Shown piece by piece: positions 8,046 through 14,904 of a stretch of 16,086 bases of DNA. Location: assembly GCA_964432995.1 (NCBI GenBank), contig CAYSPU010000133.1:1-16086 (forward strand). The letters are read 5' to 3'. Below the pieces are notes generated by a model. The model did no database searches. It had not been told where the DNA came from and saw nothing but the letters and a program-made list of their open reading frames with translations. Position 1 is the first letter of the stretch. Each line of letters opens with the position of its first letter. The stretch is from CAYSPU01 sp964432995. GTDB taxonomy: Bacteria > Verrucomicrobiota > Verrucomicrobiia > Limisphaerales > JAHDYP01. A program made the position numbers and the translations under genes.

Positions 8046-9458
8046 ATGATGCATCCAAGCGCGAAAACCGCGACCGGCACGGTGGCTCCGCCCGACATGA
8101 CTCCACCGCCCCCTGCTGACGGCCGCCCGCTCACCCGCCGCGAAGCCGTGCGCCGTGGTCTGCTGGGCGCTGCCGGACTGCTCCTCGCCAACCCTCTCGG
8201 CCGGGGCGCCCCCGCAACCCGGCCGTCTCCACCTCCCACTGCCGGCGCCGCCAAGGCCAAGGCCGTCATCCAAATCTGGATGTGGGGCGGACCCGCCCAC
8301 CTCGATACCTTCGATCCCAAACCCGAGGCCGGAAACGATTACTGCGGCCCCTTCAAGACTCCCATCGCCACTAACGTCGATGGAATCCAGATCGGCGAAC
8401 TGCTGCCGCTCCTGGCCCAACAGGCCGACAAATACGCCATCCTCCGCAGCATGACCCACGGCGTAAACGCCCACGAAACCGCCGCCTACATGGTCCAGAC
8501 CGGACGCCCCCCCGGCGGGCGCGACGTCTTCCCCAGCGTCGGCGCCGTCGTCGCGCGATTCCGAGGCGCCGACGCCGGATACCAGGGCTTGATCCCGCCC
8601 TACGTCGTGTTGACCGAACCCCAAGGGCGGTTCTCGGAAGCCGGATTCCTCGGGGCGCGCTACAAGCCGTTCGCCACCGGCGGTGACCCGGCGAAAACGC
8701 CGTTCATGGTCGAGGGCGTCATCGCCCAAGGCATCTCGGAACAACGCCAGCAACGCCGGCGTGGACTCCTCCATCAACTCAACACGCTCGGCAACGCGCT
8801 CCCAGCCGACCCCCAACTCGCCGCCCTCGATCAAGCCGAACAACAGGCCTACGACCTGATCCTCGGCGACGCCGGCAAAGTGTTCGATCTCAGCCAGGAA
8901 AAGGACGACTTGCGGGAACGTTACGGCCGCAACACCTTCGGCCAATCCTGCCTCGTCGCCCGCCGCCTCGTCGAACGCGGCGTCCCGTACATCACCATCA
9001 ACTACAAAGGCTGGGACACCCACAAACAACATTTCCAAACCATGCGCCGCAAACTCCCGGAACTGGACAAAGGCATGGCCACGCTGCTCCAGGATCTCTC
9101 CGACCGCGGTCTGCTCTCCACCACCATCGTCTGGTGGAGCGGTGAGTTCGGACGCACCCCGCGAATCGAATGGGAACCGCCCTGGAACGGCGGACGCGGA
9201 CATTACGGCAAGGTCTTCTCCGCCGTCGTCGCCGGCGGCGGCTTCCGCGGCGGACGCGTCGTCGGCGCCTCCGATGACAAAGGACAAGAAGTCAAGGAGC
9301 GCCCCGTCTACCCGTGTGACCTCATCGCCGCCATCTACGAATTGCTTGGAATCCCGCCCACCACCCGCTTGCCCCATCCTCAAGGGCTCACCGTGCACGT
9401 GGTTCCCGACGCCCAGGAAGGAGTCCCGTCCGGAGGACGCCTGGCGGAGATTCTGTAG
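8046..9458 (+). CDS. DUF1501 domain protein, Tat-exported
   Basis: The 470-residue protein starts at ATG 8046 (a second ATG follows at once) behind a good ribosome site. Near residue 25 it has TRREAVRRGLLGAAGLLLA, a twin-arginine (Tat) signal, so it is probably folded before export. The DUF1501 body runs from about residue 75 to the end, with WMWGGPAHLDTFDPKP, LRSMTHGVNAHE, TINYKGWDTH, WWSGEFGRTPR and GRGHYGKVFSAVVAGGGF all well preserved. DUF1501 proteins belong to the alkaline phosphatase/sulfatase-like fold group and are nearly always next to DUF1549/DUF1553 genes in these phyla, as here. Whether they are enzymes on sulfated or phosphorylated substrates is not established. The histidines and aspartates of the named motifs could bind metal, but this is inference. 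The next gene begins 2 to 119 bases downstream, depending on the start chosen, so they probably form one transcript. Confidence 0.9.
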   Translation: MMHPSAKTATGTVAPPDMTPPPPADGRPLTRREAVRRGLLGAAGLLLANPLGRGAPATRPSPPPTAGAAKAKAVIQIWMWGGPAHLDTFDPKPEAGNDYCGPFKTPIATNVDGIQIGELLPLLAQQADKYAILRSMTHGVNAHETAAYMVQTGRPPGGRDVFPSVGAVVARFRGADAGYQGLIPPYVVLTEPQGRFSEAGFLGARYKPFATGGDPAKTPFMVEGVIAQGISEQRQQRRRGLLHQLNTLGNALPADPQLAALDQAEQQAYDLILGDAGKVFDLSQEKDDLRERYGRNTFGQSCLVARRLVERGVPYITINYKGWDTHKQHFQTMRRKLPELDKGMATLLQDLSDRGLLSTTIVWWSGEFGRTPRIEWEPPWNGGRGHYGKVFSAVVAGGGFRGGRVVGASDDKGQEVKERPVYPCDLIAAIYELLGIPPTTRLPHPQGLTVHVVPDAQEGVPSGGRLAEIL

Positions 9459-9577
9459 TCATGGCGCCGCAACAACACTGCCCGATCCGAGAAAGCCAGC
9501 GTGTGCCCACCAGACCGGCGGACGCAGCGGCAAAGCCTGTGCCGCACCGCGACCCGTCCCGGGGCGCAGCCGCAGCG

Positions 9578-11893
9578 ATGGACGCCAGGATCTTGCACTG
9601 CGGAATCCTCATCCTGGCGCTCGGTCTTTCCCTCCCGCTACTTCACGCGCAGAACACCCCGCACATCGGCTACCTCTACCCCGCCGGCGGACAGCAGGGC
9701 CGTTCCTTCGCCGTCACGGTCGGCGGGCAGTTCCTGGACGGTGCCACAAACGTCCATGCCTCCGGCGCCGGAATCCAGACCCGCGTCGTCGAACACGTCA
9801 AACCACTCACCCCAAACCAGGCCAACGCCCTTCGCGAGCAGGCCAAAGAACTGCAGGAACGCAAAGCGGCCGCCACCCGGGCCGCTCGACGCGCGACCGC
9901 GCGAAACTCGCTCTCCACGACCAATGCCACCTGGACAACCTCCGACGAGAAGAAGCTTGCGGATATCCGCCACAAGCTCGCCGCCTTCCAGCGCCGACCC
10001 ACCAACCCCGCAATCGCCGAAACCGTCCGGCTCGAAGTCACCCTCGCGCCCGATGCCGAGCCCGGGGAACGCGAACTCCGACTTCGCACCGCCCAGGGAC
10101 TGTCGAATCCCCTGGTCTTCTGCGTCGGGTATCTGCCGGAGTATTGCGAAAAGAGCGAGGCCGCGGCCCCAGGCCCAGCGCAAGGCGCCCGACCGCTGGC
10201 CATCCGGGCTGCCCCCGCGCCGCCAGCGGAGACTCCCCTCCAGATCACCCTGCCCGCCGTCGTCAACGGCCAGATCCTCCCCGGAGACACCGACCGCTTC
10301 CAATTTCGGGCGCGCCAACATCAGGAACTTGTCGTGACGGTCTCCGCGCAGCAGTTGATCCCGTATCTCCCCGACGCCGTCCCGGGGTGGTTCCAGGCCG
10401 CCATCGCTCTCCACAACGCCGAAGGCGAGGAGTTGGCTTTCGTTGACGACTACCGGTTTCATCCCGACCCGGTGCTGCACCACACCATTCCCGAGGATGG
10501 CACCTACATCATCGAGATTCGTGACGCGATCTACCGCGGACGCGAGGATTTCGTCTATCGCATCACCTTGGGCGAACTCCCGTTCATCACCGCCGCCTTC
10601 CCCTTGGGCGGCGCTGCCGGAACCAGTACCACGGTGCAACTCGACGGCTGGAATCTCCCCGCCGACAAGCTCGATGTGACCCCCTCCGCCCCCGGCATCC
10701 ACACCCTCTCCGTGGACCAGGCGGCGAGACGATCCAACCGGCTCCCCTTCGCCGCGGACACTCTGCCCGAACACGTCGAAGTCGAACCCAACAACGAAAT
10801 CGGCCGCGCCCAGACCGTCACTCCTGGCCTGGTGGTCAACGGGCGCATCGACCCGCCTGGTGACGTGGATGTCTTCTCCTTCCCCGGCCAGGCCGGCGGC
10901 ACGATCGTGGCCGAGGTCCTGGCCCGCCGACTCGAATCCCCTCTGGACTCCTTGCTGGAACTGACCGATGTCGCCGGGCGTCGCCTGGCCCTCAACGACG
11001 ATCACGAGGACAAGGGCGCCGGCCTCTTCACCCACCATGCCGATTCGCGCCTGACCGCGACCCTGCCCGCCAACGGCACCTATTCCCTTCACCTGCGCGA
11101 CACCCAGCGCCAGGGCGGCCCCGAGTTCGCCTACCGCTTGCGGATCAGCCCGCCGCGGCCCGACTTCGAACTGCGGATCGTCCCCGCCAATCTCAACTTC
11201 CGCGCCGGCAGCACCGTGCTCGCCACCGCCTATGCGCTGCGCAAGGACAACTTCACCGGCGAAATCGAGCTGCTGGTCAGGGAACCGACCGGGACCCTCC
11301 TGATCGGCGGCTCTCGAATTCCTGCCGGTCAGGACCAACTCCGCTTCACGCTCACCCTCACGCGGATTCCCGGCCGGTTGCCCTTCCCCATCGCCCTCGA
11401 AGGCCGGGCGCTCATCGAGGGACGGGAGGCCCGTCGACCCGGCGTGCCCGCCGAAGACCAGATGCAGGCCTTCGCCTACCGACACTTGGTGCCCGCCCGG
11501 GATATGCTCGCCACCGTTGCCGGTCGCGCGCCTCCCCGCGCTCTGGCCGGGATCGCGGCCCCGGCCCTGGTCCGAATCCCCGCCGGAGGAACTGCGGCCG
11601 CGCGGCTGCCCTTTCCGGCTGGCAGGATGGCCGACCGCTACCAATTCGAATTGAGCGAACCACCCGAGGGTCTCACCCTGGAGCGTGCCTCCGCCAACCA
11701 GAGAGGGGTCGAACTCCTGCTGCGTTGCGACGCGCTCAAGGTCAAACCGGGCGCGCGGGGCAATCTCATTGTGAACACCTTCGTCACGCCCGCACCCGCT
11801 TCTTCCGCCGCCACGAAACCGCAGGCCCCGAGGCGCCGCGCCGCCGCCGGTCTCCTGCCCGCCATTCCCTTCGAGGTCGTCGCGCGGCCGTGA
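9578..11893 (+). CDS. Secreted PPC-domain (pre-peptidase C-terminal) repeat protein
   Basis: From ATG 9578 the protein has 771 residues and begins MDARILHCGILILALGLSL, a signal peptide probably cleaved after LLHA. An ATG at 9461 would add 39 hydrophilic residues ahead of it; this is possible because it sits two bases after the previous stop, but less likely for an exported protein. Residues ~28-70 look like an IPT/TIG-like beta domain (PHIGYLYPAGGQQG). Then comes an Ala/Arg/Lys-rich helix near 80-105. Two PPC-type beta-sandwich domains follow: ~226-330 (VVNGQILPGDTDRFQF, IPEDGTYIIEIRDA) and ~400-525 (VEPNNEIGRAQTV, GDVDVFSF, LPANGTYSLHLRD). The end is beta-rich and unassigned. No protease or hydrolase motif is visible, so it is likely a binding or structural partner. 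The trio DUF1549-DUF1501-PPC is a known arrangement in Planctomycetes and Verrucomicrobiota. Confidence 0.82.
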   Translation: MDARILHCGILILALGLSLPLLHAQNTPHIGYLYPAGGQQGRSFAVTVGGQFLDGATNVHASGAGIQTRVVEHVKPLTPNQANALREQAKELQERKAAATRAARRATARNSLSTTNATWTTSDEKKLADIRHKLAAFQRRPTNPAIAETVRLEVTLAPDAEPGERELRLRTAQGLSNPLVFCVGYLPEYCEKSEAAAPGPAQGARPLAIRAAPAPPAETPLQITLPAVVNGQILPGDTDRFQFRARQHQELVVTVSAQQLIPYLPDAVPGWFQAAIALHNAEGEELAFVDDYRFHPDPVLHHTIPEDGTYIIEIRDAIYRGREDFVYRITLGELPFITAAFPLGGAAGTSTTVQLDGWNLPADKLDVTPSAPGIHTLSVDQAARRSNRLPFAADTLPEHVEVEPNNEIGRAQTVTPGLVVNGRIDPPGDVDVFSFPGQAGGTIVAEVLARRLESPLDSLLELTDVAGRRLALNDDHEDKGAGLFTHHADSRLTATLPANGTYSLHLRDTQRQGGPEFAYRLRISPPRPDFELRIVPANLNFRAGSTVLATAYALRKDNFTGEIELLVREPTGTLLIGGSRIPAGQDQLRFTLTLTRIPGRLPFPIALEGRALIEGREARRPGVPAEDQMQAFAYRHLVPARDMLATVAGRAPPRALAGIAAPALVRIPAGGTAAARLPFPAGRMADRYQFELSEPPEGLTLERASANQRGVELLLRCDALKVKPGARGNLIVNTFVTPAPASSAATKPQAPRRRAAAGLLPAIPFEVVARP

Positions 11894-11942
11894 TCGGGCT
11901 GCAGCCGCTGTCATCGGACACTCCACTACCCCTCCCGTCTTG

Positions 11943-11978
11943 TGCAACCTTTTGTCGTATATACGACAAAAGGTTGCA
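11943..11978. promoter_or_regulatory. 36-bp perfect palindrome, probable operator of the PaaX-like regulator
   Basis: The centre is between 11960 and 11961 and the 18 bases on each side pair without error. The core is TTGTCGTATATACGACAA, flanked by AACC/GGTT-type arms. It lies 35 bases before the likely regulator start and 49 bases after the PPC gene stop. A second, nearly identical palindrome follows the regulator gene at 12780. Placement before the regulator start suggests autoregulation. The dyad could also form a cruciform or an RNA hairpin, but no T-run follows. Confidence 0.65.
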
Positions 11979-11981
11979 TTG

Positions 11982-11999
11982 CGGTTTTCCCGGTTTTCC
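11982..11999. repeat. Two tandem 9-bp units in the regulator leader
   Basis: CGGTTTTCC occurs twice in direct succession between the palindrome and the likely start codon. Its pyrimidine-rich text gives no ribosome site, so translation start of the regulator is uncertain. Confidence 0.35.
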
Positions 12000-12013
12000 G
12001 TCAAGCTCCCACC

Positions 12014-12779
12014 GTGCAACCGAAAACGGAGGAGTTGCTGAACATCCTGCTGTGGATAGCCCACGACTCCCTCTTCCCCACATTCCGCAATCTGACCCAA
12101 TCCTATGAAGGCTGGGCCTATCGCAACGGACTGCTACGCGAGGTCAGAACTCTGGAGAAACGCCAACTGATCGAGCGCAACCCCGCCGCCCCCGACAACC
12201 GCCTCTACCGAATCACACACCGCGGCCGACTCCTCGCCCTCGGAGGACGGGACCCGCAGGCGCGCTGGTCGCGGGAGTGGGACGGTTTCTGGCGCTTGGT
12301 GCTCTTCGACGTCCCGACCATGCAGAACAACCAGCGCGACAAGCTGCGGCGGTATTTGCGTGAACGAGGNNNNNNNNNNTGTGGCAGTGGACCATCCACT
12401 GTCCGGGGTTATCGGCGGCAAGGTCGACGTCGAATCGCTTCTGCTGCTCCAGGCGCGGCCCTGTGCGGGGGAGTCCAACGCGGAGATTGTGGCCGGCGCC
12501 TGGGACTTCGCAGAAATCAACCGTTGCTATGCCCGGCACTTGAGTGTGCTCGAGGACCTTCCGGACGACATGGGACAAGACGAGGCGGCGGCGAAGACCC
12601 TGCGGCGGTGGCTGTCCGCGGAACGCGAGGCGTGGCTGGACGCGGTGACGGGCGACCCCCTTTTGCCGGAGCGGCTCCTGCCATCGGGCTATCTGGGACA
12701 GCGAGCCTGGCGAAGGCGGATCGAGGTGCTCCGGCTTGCGGGGCGGCGCATGCGGGCATTTCGTTTCGATGTGCGTTGA
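12014..12779 (+). CDS. PaaX-like transcriptional regulator, interrupted by an assembly gap
   Basis: The 5' part (frame of GTG 12014) gives a winged-helix N-terminus, with TEELLNILLWIAHDSLFPTF, a recognition-helix-like YEGWAYRNGLL, and a wing region LIERNPAAPDNRLYRIT. The Cas2-like central domain follows, starting WDGFWRLVLFDVP and RDKLRRYLRERG. The ten N at 12370-12379 interrupt it. The 3' part, in another frame, continues with GGKVDVESLLLLQARPC, AGAWDFAEINRCYARHL and DPLLPERLLPSGYLGQRAW, which is the PaaX C-terminal pattern, and stops at TGA 12777-12779. Both halves together make one normal protein of about 255-260 residues, so the frame change reflects the arbitrary gap size and not a mutation. 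PaaX-type proteins are DNA-binding repressors, the founder acting on phenylacetate catabolism; nothing here points to that pathway. No ribosome site is seen; an in-frame TTG at 12035 behind GGAGGAG is a possible alternative start. The flanking palindromes are likely its targets. Confidence 0.82.
12370..12379. other. Assembly gap (ten N)
   Basis: Ten N lie inside the regulator gene. For the coding frames on either side to join, the true length must be a multiple of three. Filling the expected Gly-Phe-Gly-x-Leu-Gln-x-Ser segment of the family would need about 21 bases, which meets that rule, but this number is inference. Confidence 0.95.
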
Positions 12780-12811
12780 CAACTTTTTGTCGTATATACG
12801 ACAAAAAGTTG
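12780..12811. promoter_or_regulatory. 32-bp perfect palindrome, second probable operator
   Basis: The centre is between 12795 and 12796, with 16 paired bases per side. It begins at the base after the regulator stop codon and lies 140 bases before the permease start. Compared with the first palindrome it differs at one position per arm (C to T on the left, G to A on the right), so symmetry is kept. A TTGACA at 12776-12781 overlaps its left edge, but the spacing to the TATATA in the core (11 bases) is too short for a standard promoter. The likely role is control of the downstream permease gene. Confidence 0.62.
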
Positions 12812-12878
12812 CACATCGGTACTGTCTCACTCCTGGTGCTGGAGGTGACCAGACGCCGCCACGGACGGGGTCAGACGA

Positions 12879-12915
12879 GCGCCGCGGCGCCGATTTCATG
12901 GGCCGATTTCATGGG
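12879..12915. repeat. 12-bp palindrome followed by two tandem 13-bp units
   Basis: GCGCCGCGGCGC at 12879-12890 is self-complementary. CCGATTTCATGGG then occurs at 12890-12902 and again at 12903-12915. The pair ends 36 bases before the permease start. It may be a recent duplication or a regulator-binding pair. Confidence 0.45.
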
Positions 12916-12951
12916 TAGTGCCAAGGCCGGGAGCGGGTTAGTATTGCGTCC

Positions 12952-13722
12952 GTGGAATGGATTGGCCTTTGCGTGTTCGCACTGCTGGCCGGGTTTGTGG
13001 ACGCCGTCAGCGGCGGGGGCGGCCTGATCCAGTTGCCGGCGCTGTTCCTTCTGCTGCCCGCGCCGACGGCGACGTCCATAGCCGACGTGCTTCGTACCAA
13101 CAAGCTGTCCTCGATCTGCGGCACCGGTGTGGCCGTGGTTCAATACACCCGCCGCGTGCCGCTCCGGTGGCGGGTCCTGCTGCCGGCAGGCGGCGCCGCG
13201 CTCGTGTTCTCATTCCTGGGCGCGCACACGGTGACGCAGCTTGCGGTGGCCTGGGTGAAACCGCTGGTCTTCGGCCTGCTGGTGGTCGTTTCCATCCACA
13301 CCTTCGTCCGGAGGGATTGGGGCAACTTGCACGCGCCGCGGCTGGCGCCCCGCCGTGAAGGGTGGTGCGGTCTGGGCCTGGGAATGGCCATCGGCTTCTA
13401 CGACGGGTTCTTCGGGCCGGGGACCGGCAGCTTCCTCATCTTCGCGTTGATCGGCCTGTTTGGCCTCGATTTCCTCAGCGCCTCCGCCAACGCCAAGGTG
13501 ATCAACTTCGCGACAAACCTGTCCGCGGTCGCCTACTTCGCGGCAAGCGGCCACATCCTCTTCGGCTATGCGCTGCCCATGGCCGCCTGCAACATGGCCG
13601 GTTCGCTTCTGGGCGCGCGACTGGCCATTCTGCGGGGGAACCGGTTCGTGCGGCGCCTCTTTCTCGGCGTCGTGGTCCTGCTTATCCTCCGCCTGGGGTG
13701 GGAAATGGCCGGGAAGAGCTGA
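12952..13722 (+). CDS. TSUP family (TauE/SafE) membrane permease
   Basis: The 256-residue protein starts at GTG 12952 and is strongly hydrophobic, with about seven or eight membrane segments. The two halves each begin with the family's glycine-rich motif: GFVDAVSGGGGLIQLPAL near residue 14 and GFYDGFFGPGTGSF near residue 147, as expected for the internally duplicated TauE/SafE fold. Also typical are TNKLSS near residue 48 and ANAKVINFATNLSA in the second half. Members move sulfite, sulfonate or other organosulfur and organic anions across the inner membrane; the substrate here cannot be told from sequence. The ribosome site is weak. A PaaX-type regulator and a palindrome directly upstream suggest ligand-responsive repression. 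It converges with the minus-strand gene ending at 13822. Family assignment is secure and substrate unknown. Confidence 0.9.
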   Translation: MEWIGLCVFALLAGFVDAVSGGGGLIQLPALFLLLPAPTATSIADVLRTNKLSSICGTGVAVVQYTRRVPLRWRVLLPAGGAALVFSFLGAHTVTQLAVAWVKPLVFGLLVVVSIHTFVRRDWGNLHAPRLAPRREGWCGLGLGMAIGFYDGFFGPGTGSFLIFALIGLFGLDFLSASANAKVINFATNLSAVAYFAASGHILFGYALPMAACNMAGSLLGARLAILRGNRFVRRLFLGVVVLLILRLGWEMAGKS

Positions 13723-13772
13723 TCCCCGGGACCGGCGGTGCTGGAGGCGGAGTCACGAGGGTTTGCAGCAGC

Positions 13773-13803
13773 AAAAAGCCCGCGCCGAGGGGCGGCGCGG
13801 GCT
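13773..13803 (-). terminator. Intrinsic terminator of the DHOD-like gene
   Basis: On the minus strand a perfect 10-bp stem (AGCCCGCGCC at 13777-13786 with GGCGCGGGCT at 13794-13803, 7-base loop) is followed by TTTTT. It lies 18 bases beyond the TAA of the flavoprotein gene. This is the clearest Rho-independent terminator in the window. On the plus strand the hairpin lacks a T-run, so it may only weakly end permease transcripts. Confidence 0.78.
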
Positions 13804-13821
13804 GGCGAAGGGGTGAAGGAC

Positions 13822-14817
13822 TTAGGCCGGCTTGAAGGTGGCGAGCGCCTTCATGTATTGGGCGCGCTCGAAGGCCGTGGGGTCGGGGCAACTCTTCTGG
13901 CTCATGCTGCCGCGGAGTTGGGTGACGGACTCGTATTCGTGCTGTTCGAGCCACTGTTTCATTTCGGTCTCGACGGTGGCGAGGTGTTTGATGCCGTTGC
14001 GGAGGATGGCGGAGGCCATGGTGGTGACGGCGGCACCGGCCATGAGCATTTTGATGGCGTCGGTGGCGCGGTGGATGCCGCTGGTGCCGGCGAGGTCGGC
14101 TTTGACGCGGCCGTAGAGGATGGCGATCCAGCGGAGCGGGAGGCGCATGGCCATGGGGGTGCTCAGGAGGATATTGGGGACGACTTCGAGGTTTTCGAGG
14201 TCGATATCCGGCTGGTAGAAGCGGTTGAAGAGGACGAGGGCGTTGGCGCCGGCCTCATCGAAGCGCTTGGCGACGTGGGCGAAGTTGGTGAAGAAGGGGC
14301 TGACCTTGACGGCGACCGGGATGGTGACGTGGGATTTCACCGACTGGACGATCTTGACGTAGGTGTCCTCGACGGTGGCCGAGGAGATGTCGGGGTCGGT
14401 GGGAATGGCGTAGAGATTGAGTTCGAGGGCGTCGGCCCCGGCCTGTTGGATTTGTTTGGCGTATTCGGTCCAGCCGCCGACGGAGGATCCGTTGAGGCTG
14501 GCGATCAACGGGATGCCGAGGGCTTTCTTGGCTTTGGCGATGTGTTCGAGGTAGCTCTCGGGCCCGAGTTTATAGTCGGAGAGTTCCGGGAAGTAGGAGA
14601 GGGCTTCGGCGAAGCTCTCGGTGCCTTGCTCGAGGCGGTCGGTGACCTCGGCGCGGTCTTGTTGGAGCTGTTCCTCGAAGAGCGACTGGAGGACCACGGC
14701 GCCGGCGCCGGCATCTTCCATGCGCTTGAGGTTGCCGACGTCTTCGCTGAGGGGCGAGGCGGCGGCGACGAGCGGGCTGCGGAGGTTGAAACCCAGGTAT
14801 TGAGTGGTGAGATCCAT
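13822..14817 (-). CDS. Dihydroorotate-dehydrogenase-like flavoprotein next to PFOR
   Basis: The 331-residue protein has the (beta/alpha)8 FMN-barrel pattern of class 1 dihydroorotate dehydrogenases and dihydropyrimidine dehydrogenase: LRSPLVAAASPLSED at the start, IPLIASLNGSSVGGW, LELNLYAIP, PVAVKVSPFFTNF, ANALVLFNRFYQPD and the phosphate-site region GTSGIHRATDAIKMLMAGAA. True DHODs have N-x-S-C-P-N at the loop after ELN, with the catalytic Cys or Ser nearby; here residues 132-141 read ELNLYAIPTD, so the catalytic base is missing. It is therefore probably not a pyrimidine-synthesis enzyme. It lies 87 bases after the pyruvate:ferredoxin oxidoreductase gene on the same strand, an arrangement I recall from several anaerobic and PVC genomes, so a redox role linked to ferredoxin is plausible but unproven. 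It starts at ATG 14815-14817 with no clear ribosome site and ends at a strong terminator. Confidence 0.87.
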   Translation of the reverse strand: MDLTTQYLGFNLRSPLVAAASPLSEDVGNLKRMEDAGAGAVVLQSLFEEQLQQDRAEVTDRLEQGTESFAEALSYFPELSDYKLGPESYLEHIAKAKKALGIPLIASLNGSSVGGWTEYAKQIQQAGADALELNLYAIPTDPDISSATVEDTYVKIVQSVKSHVTIPVAVKVSPFFTNFAHVAKRFDEAGANALVLFNRFYQPDIDLENLEVVPNILLSTPMAMRLPLRWIAILYGRVKADLAGTSGIHRATDAIKMLMAGAAVTTMASAILRNGIKHLATVETEMKQWLEQHEYESVTQLRGSMSQKSCPDPTAFERAQYMKALATFKPA

Positions 14818-14862
14818 AATGCGATTTCGGGTTGTCAGGTTGTCCGTTGGCGAGAGGAGTGT

Positions 14863-14894
14863 GGTCTCCCGCGACCCAGGGGCCGCGGGAGACC
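14863..14894. repeat. 11-bp perfect inverted repeat between PFOR and DHOD-like genes
   Basis: GGTCTCCCGCG (14863-14873) and CGCGGGAGACC (14884-14894) pair around a 10-base loop, starting 11 bases past the PFOR stop on the minus strand. No T-run follows in either direction. It may stabilise or partly terminate the upstream transcript, setting unequal expression of the two genes. Confidence 0.55.
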
Positions 14895-14904
14895 GGATTG
14901 ATCT

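Noticed and set aside
11943..11978. Palindrome as an intrinsic terminator of the PPC gene
   Set aside because: The stem is long, but its centre is AT-rich, it has no proper loop, and no T-run follows in the plus direction. The second copy after the regulator and the matched core fit an operator better, although some terminating effect cannot be excluded.
9638..12100. Minus-strand open frame of 820 codons opposite the PPC gene
   Set aside because: It runs through the perfect palindrome and shows no domain. The plus strand carries a signal peptide and PPC repeats.
12776..12798. Consensus-like promoter TTGACA with TATATA at the second palindrome
   Set aside because: The spacer is only 11 bases, well below the usual 16-18, and the TATATA belongs to the palindrome core.
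11943..12811. CRISPR array or Cas2 gene
   Set aside because: Only two palindromes 835 bases apart are present, with a gene and not spacers between them, and the protein has the winged-helix N-terminus and C-terminal pattern of PaaX, not a stand-alone Cas2.
13738..14901. Plus-strand open frame of 387 codons opposite the DHOD-like gene
   Set aside because: The predicted product is Gly/Glu/Asp-biased, a typical antisense shadow, and the minus strand encodes an obvious flavoprotein.
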